Assembly: GCA_963820075.1 (NCBI GenBank)
Contig: CAWFYS010000007.1
Location: forward strand, 62,001 to 126,000
Direction: 5' to 3'
Source: Kumtagia sp963820075
GTDB lineage: Bacteria > Pseudomonadota > Alphaproteobacteria > Rhizobiales > Rhizobiaceae
DNA length: 64,000 nucleotides
Of the stretch, positions 1-8,975 are shown piece by piece (position 1 is the first letter of the stretch; every line of letters begins with the position of its first letter). The notes under the pieces are model-generated. The model worked only from the letters and a program-made list of their open reading frames with translations. It was not told the DNA's origin and ran no database searches. The position numbers and the translations under genes were made by a program.

Positions 1-864
1 GTCGTCCATTCCCATGACCGACACATCGTCCGGCACCCGATAGCCGGCCTTGTGGACACCCATCATCGCGCCGACGGCAAGGCTGTCGCCGGCGGCGAGC
101 ACGGCGGTGAAATCCAGGCCACGCGCCGCGATGCGCTCCGCGATTGCCTCCGCGGCGAGGTCCGGCAGCCAGTCCGATACCTCCACGGCCAGATCCGCGG
201 CCTCGGCGCCGCGCTCGCGCAGCGCATCCTGCCAGCCCTCGAACCGGCGCTCGATCGTGCGCCGGCCGCGCCGCATCAGGAACAATATCCGCCGGTGGCC
301 GAGGTCGAGCAGGTGCTGCGTCGCCAGCCGCGCCGCCGAGCGGTTGCACGGCGTCACGCTGGAATGGTGCATAAGCGGGTCGTCGCCGTTTATCAGCACG
401 ATCGGCTTGCCGAAGTCGCCGGTCAGCGTCAGCACCGCCTCGTCGTCAAGCGTCAGAAACAGGCAGCCGACCACCGCCTTGTCTTCCCTGGCTTCATTGA
501 GCAGCGTCATCTGCTCGCCGGCGTCGCCTATGGAGCGCGACACAAGCTCCACGCCCAGGGTCGCCGCACGTTCCCTCAATCCGTCGAGCACATAGAAGGT
601 GAACTGGTTGCGGACATAGTCGACCATCGCCGCGCCGCTCGCCGCGAGCAGCACCTTGCGGCCGGCAATCGAGGTCGGAATCGAATAGTTCAGCTTCTTG
701 GCGGTCTCTATTATCGTGGCGCGAAGATCGCCGCGAACGCCCTTGCCGCCGGCGAGCGCCCGCGACGCGGTGCTGACGGAGACGCCGCAATGCGCGGCTA
801 TGTCTTCGAGCCGCACGCGCCGGGTTGGTGTGCCGCGTTTGCCGCTCTCGATCTTCACATTCAC
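1..864 (-). CDS. LacI-family transcriptional repressor, 3' end cut by window edge
   Basis: This is a sugar-responsive repressor that probably controls the divergent uronide operon starting at 989. I chose the GTG at 864 because GAGGGACGG lies just upstream. The upstream ATG at 876 hits a stop after five codons. Residues 19-37 form the LacI helix-turn-helix (LEDIAAHCGVSVSTASRAL). They are followed by the hinge and a periplasmic-binding-protein-like sensor domain with typical patches such as FVLDGLRERAA-like and LLDLGHRRILFL. About 288 residues are present, ending in VSVMGMDD, so only the last 50 or so residues should be missing. The family is clear. The ligand is inferred from the neighbours (an unsaturated uronide or a KduI-pathway intermediate). 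Confidence 0.9.
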   Translation of the reverse strand, partial: MNVKIESGKRGTPTRRVRLEDIAAHCGVSVSTASRALAGGKGVRGDLRATIIETAKKLNYSIPTSIAGRKVLLAASGAAMVDYVRNQFTFYVLDGLRERAATLGVELVSRSIGDAGEQMTLLNEAREDKAVVGCLFLTLDDEAVLTLTGDFGKPIVLINGDDPLMHHSSVTPCNRSAARLATQHLLDLGHRRILFLMRRGRRTIERRFEGWQDALRERGAEAADLAVEVSDWLPDLAAEAIAERIAARGLDFTAVLAAGDSLAVGAMMGVHKAGYRVPDDVSVMGMDD

Positions 865-923
865 TGGCCGTCCCTCATGTCGCGTCCGCGGAGGCGTTCC
901 ATCCACAGGCTGCAAAAAAATTT

Positions 924-939
924 CAGATTGCGCAAGATG
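924..939. promoter_or_regulatory. Candidate LacI-family operator between the divergent regulator and GH105 gene
   Basis: CAGATTGCGCAAGATG is a 16-base imperfect palindrome, with 6 of 8 positions matching between half-sites, centred on CG. The CG centre is typical of LacI/GalR-family operators. It sits in the 124-base gap between the repressor start (864) and the GH105 start (989), where one site could control both directions. A second small palindrome, CAAATTTG, lies at 940-947. Binding is an inference. Confidence 0.5.
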
Positions 940-988
940 CAAATTTGTGGAACCTGTCATTTCGGCATCAGCAATTCTGGGAGGAACA

Positions 989-2089
989 GTGGCGCCGTCA
1001 GTCGGACACATGCGCACGAAGCTCGACCTGCTGGTCCGCGGCATGACAGGCCTGCGCCACGACGGTCGTTTTGACGAACCCAACCTCGACGGCACGGCCG
1101 GCGACTACATCAGCTTCGATTCCTGGGAGTGGCCGCAGGGCGTCGGGCTTTATGGCCTGGTCCGCCTGTGGCGGCACACGAAGGACCCTAACCTTCTAAA
1201 GACGATTGAGGGCTGGTACGAACGGCGGTTCGCTGAAGGCGTTCCGTCGATGAACATCAACACCACCGCTCCGATGATGGCGCTGGCGCTGCTGTGGGGG
1301 ACGACCCGCGATCCCCGCTGGGAAAGCCCGCTCGGCGACTGGGCCGACAGGGTGATGCGCGACATGCCGCGCACCCCGGAAGGCGGGTTTCAGCACAACG
1401 TCTCCGACAAGATCAACGACGACGAATTGTGGGACGACACGCTGTTCATGACGGGTCTGTTCCTTGCTTTCTACGGGCGGGCAGCCGGCCGCCAGCCCTG
1501 CATGGACGACGCCGTCCGCCAGTTCCTCGTTCACGCCCGCTACCTCGCCGACCCGAAATCGGGCCTGTGGTTCCATGGCTGGACCTTCGCCGGCCGGCAT
1601 AATTTCGCCCGCGCCCTGTGGGGCCGCGGCAATGCCTGGATCACCGTCGGCATCCTCGACCTCGTGGAAAACGGCGGTCTCGGCGCAGCGGTGGAAGCCT
1701 ACCTGCTGGGCGTGCTGGAAACGCAGATCGAGGCGTTGCTGCGGCTTCAGGCACCCTCGGGCGCATGGCACACGCTGCTCGACGACCCGACCTCCTACGA
1801 AGAGATGTCGGCCACGGCCGGCTTCGGCTACGGCCTGATGAAGGCCGCGCGCATCGGCATCGGACCGAAAGCCTGCGGGCCGGCCGGCCGGCGCGCGCTC
1901 GATGCGGTGCTCGCCAATATAGACGAGAACGGCGTGCTGCGGAACGTTTCCTACGGCACCCGCATGGGCCACGATCTTCAGTTCTACCGCGACATCCCGA
2001 TCCAGCCGACCGGCTACGGCCAGGCGCTGGCGATCCTCTGCCTCACCGAAGGCATGATCCATGCCGAGGCGGCCGGAGGTGCGGCATGA
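989..2089 (+). CDS. GH105 family unsaturated (rhamno)galacturonyl/glucuronyl hydrolase, YteR/YesR-like
   Basis: This predicted cytosolic enzyme would hydrolyse the terminal 4,5-unsaturated uronic acid from oligosaccharides made by polysaccharide lyases. The GTG at 989 follows GGGAGGA at 979-985 with good spacing, and an in-frame ATG lies at 1010. The product is 366 residues, normal for an (alpha/alpha)6-barrel of GH88/GH105. Family-like patches are the DSWEWPQGVGLYGL segment near the N-terminus, the catalytic-type DELWDDTLFMTGLFL near residue 150, the WGRGNAW motif, and SATAGFGYGL near the C-terminus. It overlaps kduI by ATGA, so the two are probably translationally coupled. Confidence 0.85.
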   Translation: MAPSVGHMRTKLDLLVRGMTGLRHDGRFDEPNLDGTAGDYISFDSWEWPQGVGLYGLVRLWRHTKDPNLLKTIEGWYERRFAEGVPSMNINTTAPMMALALLWGTTRDPRWESPLGDWADRVMRDMPRTPEGGFQHNVSDKINDDELWDDTLFMTGLFLAFYGRAAGRQPCMDDAVRQFLVHARYLADPKSGLWFHGWTFAGRHNFARALWGRGNAWITVGILDLVENGGLGAAVEAYLLGVLETQIEALLRLQAPSGAWHTLLDDPTSYEEMSATAGFGYGLMKAARIGIGPKACGPAGRRALDAVLANIDENGVLRNVSYGTRMGHDLQFYRDIPIQPTGYGQALAILCLTEGMIHAEAAGGAA

Positions 2090-2922
2090 CGATGCGGGTC
2101 CTCTACGGCGCCGGTCCGGGCGACATTGACGGCTACGGCACTGAGCGGCTGCGCGCCGAGTTCCTGGTGGAACGCCTGTTCGAACCCGGCCGCATTGAAT
2201 TCGCCTACACCCATGTCGACCGCATGATCGTCGGCGGCGCCTGCCCGGCTGATGAAGCGTTGAGCTTCGGCGACGGCGCGGATGTCGGCACGCCCTGTTT
2301 CTTCACGGCGCGCGAAATGGGCATCGCCAATCTGGGCGGCGCTGGAACCGTGACGGTCGACGGACAGCGCTTCGCGCTTGCCAACCGCGACGTGCTCTAT
2401 GTCGGGCGCGGCGCGCAGGAGGTTAGGCTCGAAAGCGACAGCGCGGCGCAGCCGGCACGTTTCTACATGAATTCGGTTCCGGCCGGCGCCGACATCGCCC
2501 ACCGGCTGATCACCAAATCCCAGTCGAAGCCGCTCGAACTCGGCGAAGAACGGCGCGCCAGCAAACGCATCCTGCGCATGTACATCCATCCGGAAGTCAC
2601 CCCTTCCTGCCTGCTGCTGATGGGGATCACCGATCTGGCTCCGGGCAGCGTGTGGAACACCATGCCCCCGCATTTGCACGAGCGCCGCATGGAGGCTTAC
2701 CTTTACTTCGATCTCGCGCCAGAGGACCGGGTAATCCATCTGATGGGGCGGCCGGACAATACCCGCCACCTGATCGTGGCCAATGGCGATTGCGTGATCT
2801 CGCCGGCCTGGTCGATCCACATGGGCAGCGGCACCGGACCCTATGCCTTCGTGTGGGGCATGACCGGCGAAAACCAGGCTTACAACGACGTGTCACCCGT
2901 ACCGGTCGAGGCACTGAGATGA
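2086..2922 (+). CDS. kduI: 5-dehydro-4-deoxy-D-glucuronate isomerase
   Basis: KduI converts 5-keto-4-deoxyuronate, the open-chain form of the unsaturated uronate released by the GH105 enzyme, to 3-deoxy-D-glycero-2,5-hexodiulosonate. The 278-residue length equals that of the classic enzyme. The metal-binding cupin-type segment PPHLHERRMEAYLYFDL and the C-terminal WSIHMGSGTGPYAFVWGM and GENQAYND are diagnostic. The start overlaps the GH105 stop (ATGA) and the stop overlaps the next ATG (2919), giving a tightly coupled operon. No KduD follows in this window, so the next pathway step must be encoded elsewhere. Confidence 0.93.
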   Translation: MTMRVLYGAGPGDIDGYGTERLRAEFLVERLFEPGRIEFAYTHVDRMIVGGACPADEALSFGDGADVGTPCFFTAREMGIANLGGAGTVTVDGQRFALANRDVLYVGRGAQEVRLESDSAAQPARFYMNSVPAGADIAHRLITKSQSKPLELGEERRASKRILRMYIHPEVTPSCLLLMGITDLAPGSVWNTMPPHLHERRMEAYLYFDLAPEDRVIHLMGRPDNTRHLIVANGDCVISPAWSIHMGSGTGPYAFVWGMTGENQAYNDVSPVPVEALR

Positions 2923-5439
2923 ACATGCAGGAACCTGCCCACACGCTCCGCCGGCCGCTCGCAGCCGGCAGCCCAATCGTCTACTGGCTTCTGGGCGCAA
3001 CCTCGGAACAACGCTACGACGTTGCCGACCAGCCGATGAAGGGGGAGATGGACCCCTTCTTCTTCCTCACCAAGCACAAGAACTTCATCCCGCACGAATA
3101 CCCGTGCCGCACCGAATTCGCCGCCGAACGCCGCGACAAACGGCCTCATCCGCAGGGCGCGTTCGAGGCCGACCGCGTCTGGCTGCCTTTCGGCTCGCCG
3201 CGCGTCGACCTGTCGGGCTTCTGGTTCCGCCCGACCGTGATCGGCACCTGGGCGCGCACCGGGCTCCACGCGGCGGCCGCCGGCCCGGCGCGGCTCAGGC
3301 TGCGCACCTGCGGCGGCGCCGTGCTGTTCGTCAACGGAACCGAGGCCGGCTGGATGGCGCCCTATGGACGCAATCTCGAAGCCGCCCAGGACTTCGAAGT
3401 GGAACTCGTTGCCGGCGCCAATGACATCCGCGTCTGGTTCGACGATCTCGCCGAGCGCGACGCCCGCTATTTCTTCCAGTTGGACTTGCTGTCCGGCCCC
3501 AGCGTCGAACATGCGCTGCCGATCACCGTGAATAGCGACATCGCGACGGCGATGGAGGGCGCACTCGAAGCGATGCATTTCGAGTGTCCGGCCTATTGCG
3601 ACGGCGAGGTCGCGCTTGAGACCGATGTGAAGCTGCCGGTCGCCATGGACGTGTCGGTCAGGATCGAAGGCGACTTCATGTCGATCGAGGAGCCGGTGAC
3701 CTTCCGCCGCCGCATCGAAGCCGGCGCAGGCCGCATCGCGATCGCCGCCGCCGAGGACCTCCCCGCCGACTTCCGGCATTTCGCCGTTTCGCTGACGTCT
3801 TCCGGCTTCACGGCCAGCCGCGTATTCGGCGTCGAGATCTGCCATGCCGGGCGCCAGGGCGCGGCCCCCGCCGCGCTTGCCGACAGGATCGGCGAAGCGC
3901 TGGACGAAGTGGCCGATTTCGCCGAGGCCGATACGGTGCGCGCGCTGGCGCGGCTGGCGACGCGGACGCGCCGGAGCGGACACGGACGCCATGATCGCCG
4001 GCGCGCTGCCCGCGATCGAGGACTGCCACGACTGCGCCGATTTCATCCTCGTGCCGCTGCTCTGGGCCCGGCGTGTCTATGGCGAGGCGATTGCCGGCGA
4101 TCTGCGCCGGCGCATCGATGCGGCGATCCTCAACTACCGCTACTGGATGGATGAGCCGGGCAACGACGTGCAGTGGTATTTCTCCGAGAACCACGCGCTT
4201 CTGTTTCACACCGCGGCCTATCTCGCCGGTGATCTCCTGCCTGAAGCGCGCTTCCGCCGTTCCGGCCGGATCGGCGCGGAGCAGTCGGCGGTGGGCCTCG
4301 CGCGGGTGCGCGCCTGGCTCGATCATTTCGAGGACTGGGAAATGGCGGAATTCAACTCCGCCCCCTATTTCCCGATCGATCTCAAGGGCTTGACGATCCT
4401 TTACGCGCTGGCGCCGGATGCCGATGTGAGCCGCCGCGCGGGCACCGCGATCATCCGCCTGCTCGAAATTGTCGCCCGCTCCGCGCAGCAGGGCGTGCTC
4501 ACCGGGGCGCAGGGACGATCCTACGAGCACACGCTGCGCGCGGCGCGGTCGCTGGAGTTGTCGGGTATCGCGCGCATGCTGTGGGGCAAGGGTTTCTACG
4601 GCATGCGCTTTCACACGCTGCCGCAGCTTGCGCTCTGCCTTCGCGACCATGGCCTCGAAGTCCCGGAGGCTCTGGCCGGCATCGCCTGCCTGGAAGGCGA
4701 CGACGCGCAGGAATGGTGCTTCGCGCAGGGGCAGGACCGCATCGCCAAGCTTTATCACTACAAGACCCGCGATTTTTCGATGGGAAGTGCCGCGGCCTAT
4801 CGCTGGAACGAGTGGGGCTATCAGGAAACCGTGCTGCATCTGCGCCTCGGCGACAATCCGGACGCGCAGATATGGATCAATCATCCCGGCGAGACGATCC
4901 ATTCCGGCTATGGCCGGCCATCCTATTGGGGCGGCTGCGGTTCCTTGCCCCGCATGCACCAGTATCGCGGCCTTGCGGTTCTGCTCTTCAACTGCGCGGC
5001 CGAGCAGCCCGACTTCACCCATGCCTGGTTTCCGCGCAGCGCGTTCGATGAAGCGCGCGTCGAAGGCGAGGTCGCGCTGGCCCGCGGCAGCGACGGGCTG
5101 GTGATGCTCAAGACGGATGGCGGCTTCGAACTGGTCGCCAGCGGACCGACCGCCGGCAATGAACTGCGCGTGCCGGGCCATCGCGCCGGCTGGATCGTCC
5201 GGCTGGGCAGGCATCTGGAGGAAGGTTCGCTGGACGCATTCGCGGCGCGGTTTTCCAGCCTGGCGATCGAACACGGCGACAACGATGTCCTGCGCGTCGC
5301 GGACCCCGAATACGGCGACGTGGTGTTCCGCGCGGATGGACGCATCGAGGCGGAGGGGCGCATAGTCGACCCGTCCGACTGGCAGATTGCCGGCAAGGCG
5401 ACGCATTTCGCGCCCGGCGCCGCCGTTTCCAATTCCTGA
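2919..5439 (+). pseudogene. Large toroid-like polysaccharide-degradation protein, split by a frameshift near 3970
   Basis: One reading frame runs from ATG 2919 (overlapping the kduI stop) to about residue 350. Coding sense then continues one base over, from about 3990 to the stop at 5439. Together they would give roughly 840 residues. The first part is beta-rich (DLSGFWFRPTVIGTWART, GNDIRVWFDDL). The second has a helical toroid look with WYFSENHALLFHTAAYLAG and DWEMAEFNSAPYFPIDL, resembling heparinase-like or lyase-associated (alpha/alpha) barrels. I cannot name the family. The change of frame falls between about 3955 and 3995 in GC-rich sequence with no slippery heptamer, so it is a mutation or a sequence error, not an obvious programmed shift. 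The operon position points to oligouronide processing. Confidence 0.6.
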
Positions 5440-5609
5440 GCAGGCTTCGGAAAAATGTCCCACGGCTTTCCGACAAAAACCTGCGACAAAGCAAGAAGCT
5501 ATTCAGGCGAGCGAACCCACGCGAGCCTGCTTGGAGGCCCCGGAGGAACGGGTCCAAGGTCTCACAACAGATCAAGCGGCGCCAGCCGTATGGAGTGGAG
5601 GAGAAAACC

Positions 5610-6872
5610 ATGAGAATGAAATCGATAATCCTGGGCCTGTCGGCGGCCCTGCTGTCGTCGGCGGCATTTGCCGGCGACGTACGCGTGATGTGGTATTCCG
5701 ACGGCGTCGAGGGCGAGGTCATCCAGGACCTGCTCAATCGCTTCATGAAGGACAATCCGGGGATCAACGTGATCCTCGACAACGTTGCCTACAAGGTCGT
5801 CCAGGAGCAGCTCCCGATCGAACTCGAAGCCGGGCGCGGTCCCGATATCGCCCGCGTCACCAATCTCAAGGACCTGGCCGGTCATTGGCTGGACCTGACG
5901 CCGCTTGTCACCGACGCGGCCTACTGGCAGACCAATTTCGGCGACCAGTTCGACTGGATGCGCCCCGACGGTTCCAAGGCGATTCCGGGCTTCATGACCC
6001 AGATCACGCTTACCGGCGGCTTCGCCAACAAGACGCTGTTCGAGCAGGCCGGCGTGGCGCTTCCCGGCGAAAAGGCGACCTGGGACGAATGGGTCGAGGC
6101 AGCCGGCAAGGTACAGGACAGCCAGCAGCTTAACGCGGCAGTCGCCATAGACCGCTCGGGCCACCGCATTTCGGGGCCCAACATTTCCTTTGGCGCCAAC
6201 TACATAGGGCCGGACCGGTTGCCGGCGCCGGCGGACGAAGGCGTCAAGGCCTTCGCGCAGCGGCTGGTCGACTGGACGACGAGCGGGCGCATGAACAAGG
6301 AGACCTGGGTTTCCGCCTCAGGAACGACCTATCGGGCCGGCGCCGAGGACTTCATCAACGCGCAGGTTGCCTTCTACTATTCGGGAAGCTGGCAGGTCGC
6401 CAATCTGTCGACCAAGATCGGCAAGAATTTCGACTGGGTGGCAACGGGTTCGCCCTGCGGAACGGCCGGCTGCTCCGGGCTTCCGGGTGGCGCCGGGCTG
6501 GTCGCCATCAAATACACCAAGAATCCCGCTGAAGTCGCCAAGGTGATGGAATACCTCGCCAGCGAAGCAGTGGTGCGCGAGTTCACCGAGCGCACCCTCT
6601 TCCTGCCCGCCCACAAGGGCGTTCTGGGCGGCGAACTGAACTTCAAGACCGACGACCCGAACGTCAAGGCCGCGCTGGGCGTTTTCGTCGCGGCGACCAA
6701 TGATGTGCTCCCCAACGCGGCAGCGCTGCCGGCCTGGAAATGGGGATCGGCCTATTTCGGTGCGCTCGTCACCCGCATCAGCCAGGTCATGGCCGGCGAG
6801 ATGAAGCTCGACGACGCCTATGCGCGCATCGACGAGGACATCAAGGCGAAGGTGGCCGACGCTTCAAAATAA
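5610..6872 (+). CDS. Sugar ABC transporter substrate-binding protein (CUT1, family 1)
   Basis: This is a periplasmic oligosaccharide-binding protein of 420 residues. ATG 5610 is preceded by GGAGGAG at 5597-5603. The alternative upstream ATG has no comparable site. The N-terminus MRMKSIILGLSAALLSSAAFA is a clear signal peptide cut after AFA. The mature protein has the extracellular solute-binding fold seen in UgpB/MalE relatives (VMWYSDGVEGEVIQDLLNRF, YYSGSWQVANL). It is followed by two permeases and an ATPase. With the GH105 and KduI genes upstream, the substrate is inferred to be an unsaturated oligogalacturonide or related uronide. Confidence 0.9.
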   Translation: MRMKSIILGLSAALLSSAAFAGDVRVMWYSDGVEGEVIQDLLNRFMKDNPGINVILDNVAYKVVQEQLPIELEAGRGPDIARVTNLKDLAGHWLDLTPLVTDAAYWQTNFGDQFDWMRPDGSKAIPGFMTQITLTGGFANKTLFEQAGVALPGEKATWDEWVEAAGKVQDSQQLNAAVAIDRSGHRISGPNISFGANYIGPDRLPAPADEGVKAFAQRLVDWTTSGRMNKETWVSASGTTYRAGAEDFINAQVAFYYSGSWQVANLSTKIGKNFDWVATGSPCGTAGCSGLPGGAGLVAIKYTKNPAEVAKVMEYLASEAVVREFTERTLFLPAHKGVLGGELNFKTDDPNVKAALGVFVAATNDVLPNAAALPAWKWGSAYFGALVTRISQVMAGEMKLDDAYARIDEDIKAKVADASK

Positions 6873-6893
6873 CCATATCGGAACAGGTTCGTG

Positions 6894-7919
6894 ATGCAAA
6901 ACACCTCCCAAGGCATCGCGGCCCGAGCCGGCGCCATCCTGATGGCGCCGGTTGGCTGGCTGGCGCGCGCCTTCGACCCGCCCTTGAGGGCGCTGCAGCG
7001 GCTCACCGGGCTCAACGGCATGGCCGCCTTTTTCCTGGCGCCGAACATGCTGGTGTTCGGCATCTTCGTCCTCTTCCCGCTCATCATCAATTTCGCTTAC
7101 TCGATGACCGGCGGCGGAGCGCTGTTCCTCGGCGAACGAACCTTTGTCGGCGCCGAACAATATCAGCGGCTGTTCACCTGCGGCAGTTTCTTCGACCCGA
7201 AGAGCTGCACGGAAGACCTGTTCTGGATCGCGGTCTGGAACACCCTGGCCTTTGTCGTGTTGCAGGTCGCGCTCATGCTTGGCGTGGCGCTGATCACCGC
7301 CCTTGTGCTCAATCGCGATATGCGCGGCCGCAGCTTCTGGCGCGCCGTGTTCTTCTTCCCCGTCCTGCTGTCGCCGGTCGTGGTCGGCCTTATCTGGCGC
7401 TGGATCCTGCAGCGGCAGGGCCTGCTGAATCTCATGCTGTTTGAAATGGGCGGAACCCCGGTCAACTGGCTGGTGGAGCGCCAATGGGCCTTCATGGCGT
7501 CGATCATGGTGTCGGTCTGGGCGCATGTCGGCTTTTATGCGCTGATTCTTCTGGCTGGCCTTCAGGCCATTCCGAAGGACCTCTACGAGGCTGCCGAGAT
7601 GGACGGCACGCGGGCGTTTCGCGTCTTCTGGCGCATCACCCTGCCCCTGCTGGGGCCCAACCTTCTGGTCGTGCTGGTGCTCGTGCTTATCCGCGCCGTG
7701 CAGATCTTCGACGAGGTCTATGTGCTGACCGGCGGCGGTCCCGGCACAAGCACCTTGTTCATCACACAATATATCTACGAGGTCGGCTTCGCGTCGCTGC
7801 TGCGCAATCCGGGGCTCGCCTCGGCCGCCTCGATCCTCATGGGAGCGGTGCTGGTCGTGCTGACCCTGATCCAGCTTGGCATAGCCCGGCGCAACGAAAC
7901 GCGGAGCAAGGCGCGATGA
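6894..7919 (+). CDS. Sugar ABC transporter permease, MalF/UgpA type
   Basis: This is an inner-membrane subunit of the uronide importer, 341 residues with about six membrane segments after a cytoplasmic N-terminal stretch. The EAA loop that docks to the ATPase is visible as LYEAAEMDGTRAFRVFWRIT near residue 230. The start could be GTG 6891 or ATG 6894; I prefer the ATG. Its stop overlaps the next permease start as ATGA at 7916, indicating coupling. The segment around KSCTEDLF is a periplasmic loop typical of MalF-type subunits. Confidence 0.9.
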   Translation: MQNTSQGIAARAGAILMAPVGWLARAFDPPLRALQRLTGLNGMAAFFLAPNMLVFGIFVLFPLIINFAYSMTGGGALFLGERTFVGAEQYQRLFTCGSFFDPKSCTEDLFWIAVWNTLAFVVLQVALMLGVALITALVLNRDMRGRSFWRAVFFFPVLLSPVVVGLIWRWILQRQGLLNLMLFEMGGTPVNWLVERQWAFMASIMVSVWAHVGFYALILLAGLQAIPKDLYEAAEMDGTRAFRVFWRITLPLLGPNLLVVLVLVLIRAVQIFDEVYVLTGGGPGTSTLFITQYIYEVGFASLLRNPGLASAASILMGAVLVVLTLIQLGIARRNETRSKAR

Positions 7920-8968
7920 ACCGGGTCTCTGAATTCCTGCTCCGCCGTCGCGGCGGCACCGGGTGGCATTGGACCGACATTTTCACCTGGGTCTGGCTGA
8001 TCGGCGGGCTGGTGGTGATGTTCGGTCCGGCGCTCTGGCTCGTCCTGTCGTCATTCAAGTCACCAGCCGCCCTGGCGGAGTTTCCTCCGACGATCCTGCC
8101 CTATGTCACCGCCGAGGCGGCGGTGGAGGGCTACGAAAAGCCGCTGCAGCTCTTCGAGGTGCGCGATGCCGACGGCGGCGTGCGCGTGCTGGCGGAAGTG
8201 CGCCGCATCGGCGTGGTCGCCCAGATGGTCGACCCCGCAAACCCGGGAGAGATTGTCCGCGTCAACATCAAGGATCGCACGCCCACGCGCAGTATCAACT
8301 TCGAGATCGACAACTATATCCAGCCGTTCCTGGCCTTCGACTTCTTCCTGTATCTGCGCAACTCGGTGTTCGTGACGGTGATCGCGACGCTGATCACGCT
8401 GCTCACTAATTCGATGGCCGCCTTCGCGCTGTCGAAATACAATTTCAGGGGACGCTCGGCGGTCATGATGCTGATCGTCGCGACCCTGATGGTGCCGCTC
8501 TCGGTCATCCTGGTGCCGCTCTATTCGGTCATCTCCGCGATGGGTCTGTTCAACTCGCTTTGGGGCGTGATCCTGCCCACGGTCGCCACACCCACCGGCG
8601 TCTTCATGCTGCGGCAATACATGCTGACGATTCCCGACGAGCTGCTCGAGGCGGCGCGCATGGACAAGGCGTCGGAGTGGCAGATCTACTGGCGCATCAT
8701 CCTGCCGCTGACGGCTCCGGCCCTGGCCGTTCTAGCCATCTTTTCGGTCGTCTGGCGCTGGAACGACTTCCTGTGGCCGCTGATCGTGCTGTCGCGCAAG
8801 GAGCTCTATACGCTGCAAGTGGGTCTCAACACCTATGCCGGCGAGCTCAATGTCCAATGGCACTACATCCTCGCCATGACGGTGGTCACCATGATCCCGG
8901 TCGTGCTGGTCTTCATCTTCCTGCAGCGATTCATCACCACCGGCATCGCCGGCTCCGGTCTGAAATAG
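7916..8968 (+). CDS. Sugar ABC transporter permease, MalG/UgpE type, with a large periplasmic insert
   Basis: This is the second membrane subunit, 350 residues. The first membrane helix (IFTWVWLIGGLVVMFGPALWLVL) is followed by an approximately 90-residue hydrophilic stretch (about residues 55-140) before helix 2. That is longer than in most MalG-type proteins of about 280 residues. The EAA motif is present as LLEAARMDKASEWQIYWRII. ATG 7916 overlaps the previous stop. The extra loop may contact the binding protein; that is inference. Confidence 0.9.
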   Translation: MNRVSEFLLRRRGGTGWHWTDIFTWVWLIGGLVVMFGPALWLVLSSFKSPAALAEFPPTILPYVTAEAAVEGYEKPLQLFEVRDADGGVRVLAEVRRIGVVAQMVDPANPGEIVRVNIKDRTPTRSINFEIDNYIQPFLAFDFFLYLRNSVFVTVIATLITLLTNSMAAFALSKYNFRGRSAVMMLIVATLMVPLSVILVPLYSVISAMGLFNSLWGVILPTVATPTGVFMLRQYMLTIPDELLEAARMDKASEWQIYWRIILPLTAPALAVLAIFSVVWRWNDFLWPLIVLSRKELYTLQVGLNTYAGELNVQWHYILAMTVVTMIPVVLVFIFLQRFITTGIAGSGLK

Positions 8969-8975
8969 GTGCAAC

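Noticed and set aside
3808..5463. A 551-codon open frame on the minus strand opposite the toroid-like gene
   Set aside because: It mirrors the coding phase of the real gene and shows no start site or domain.
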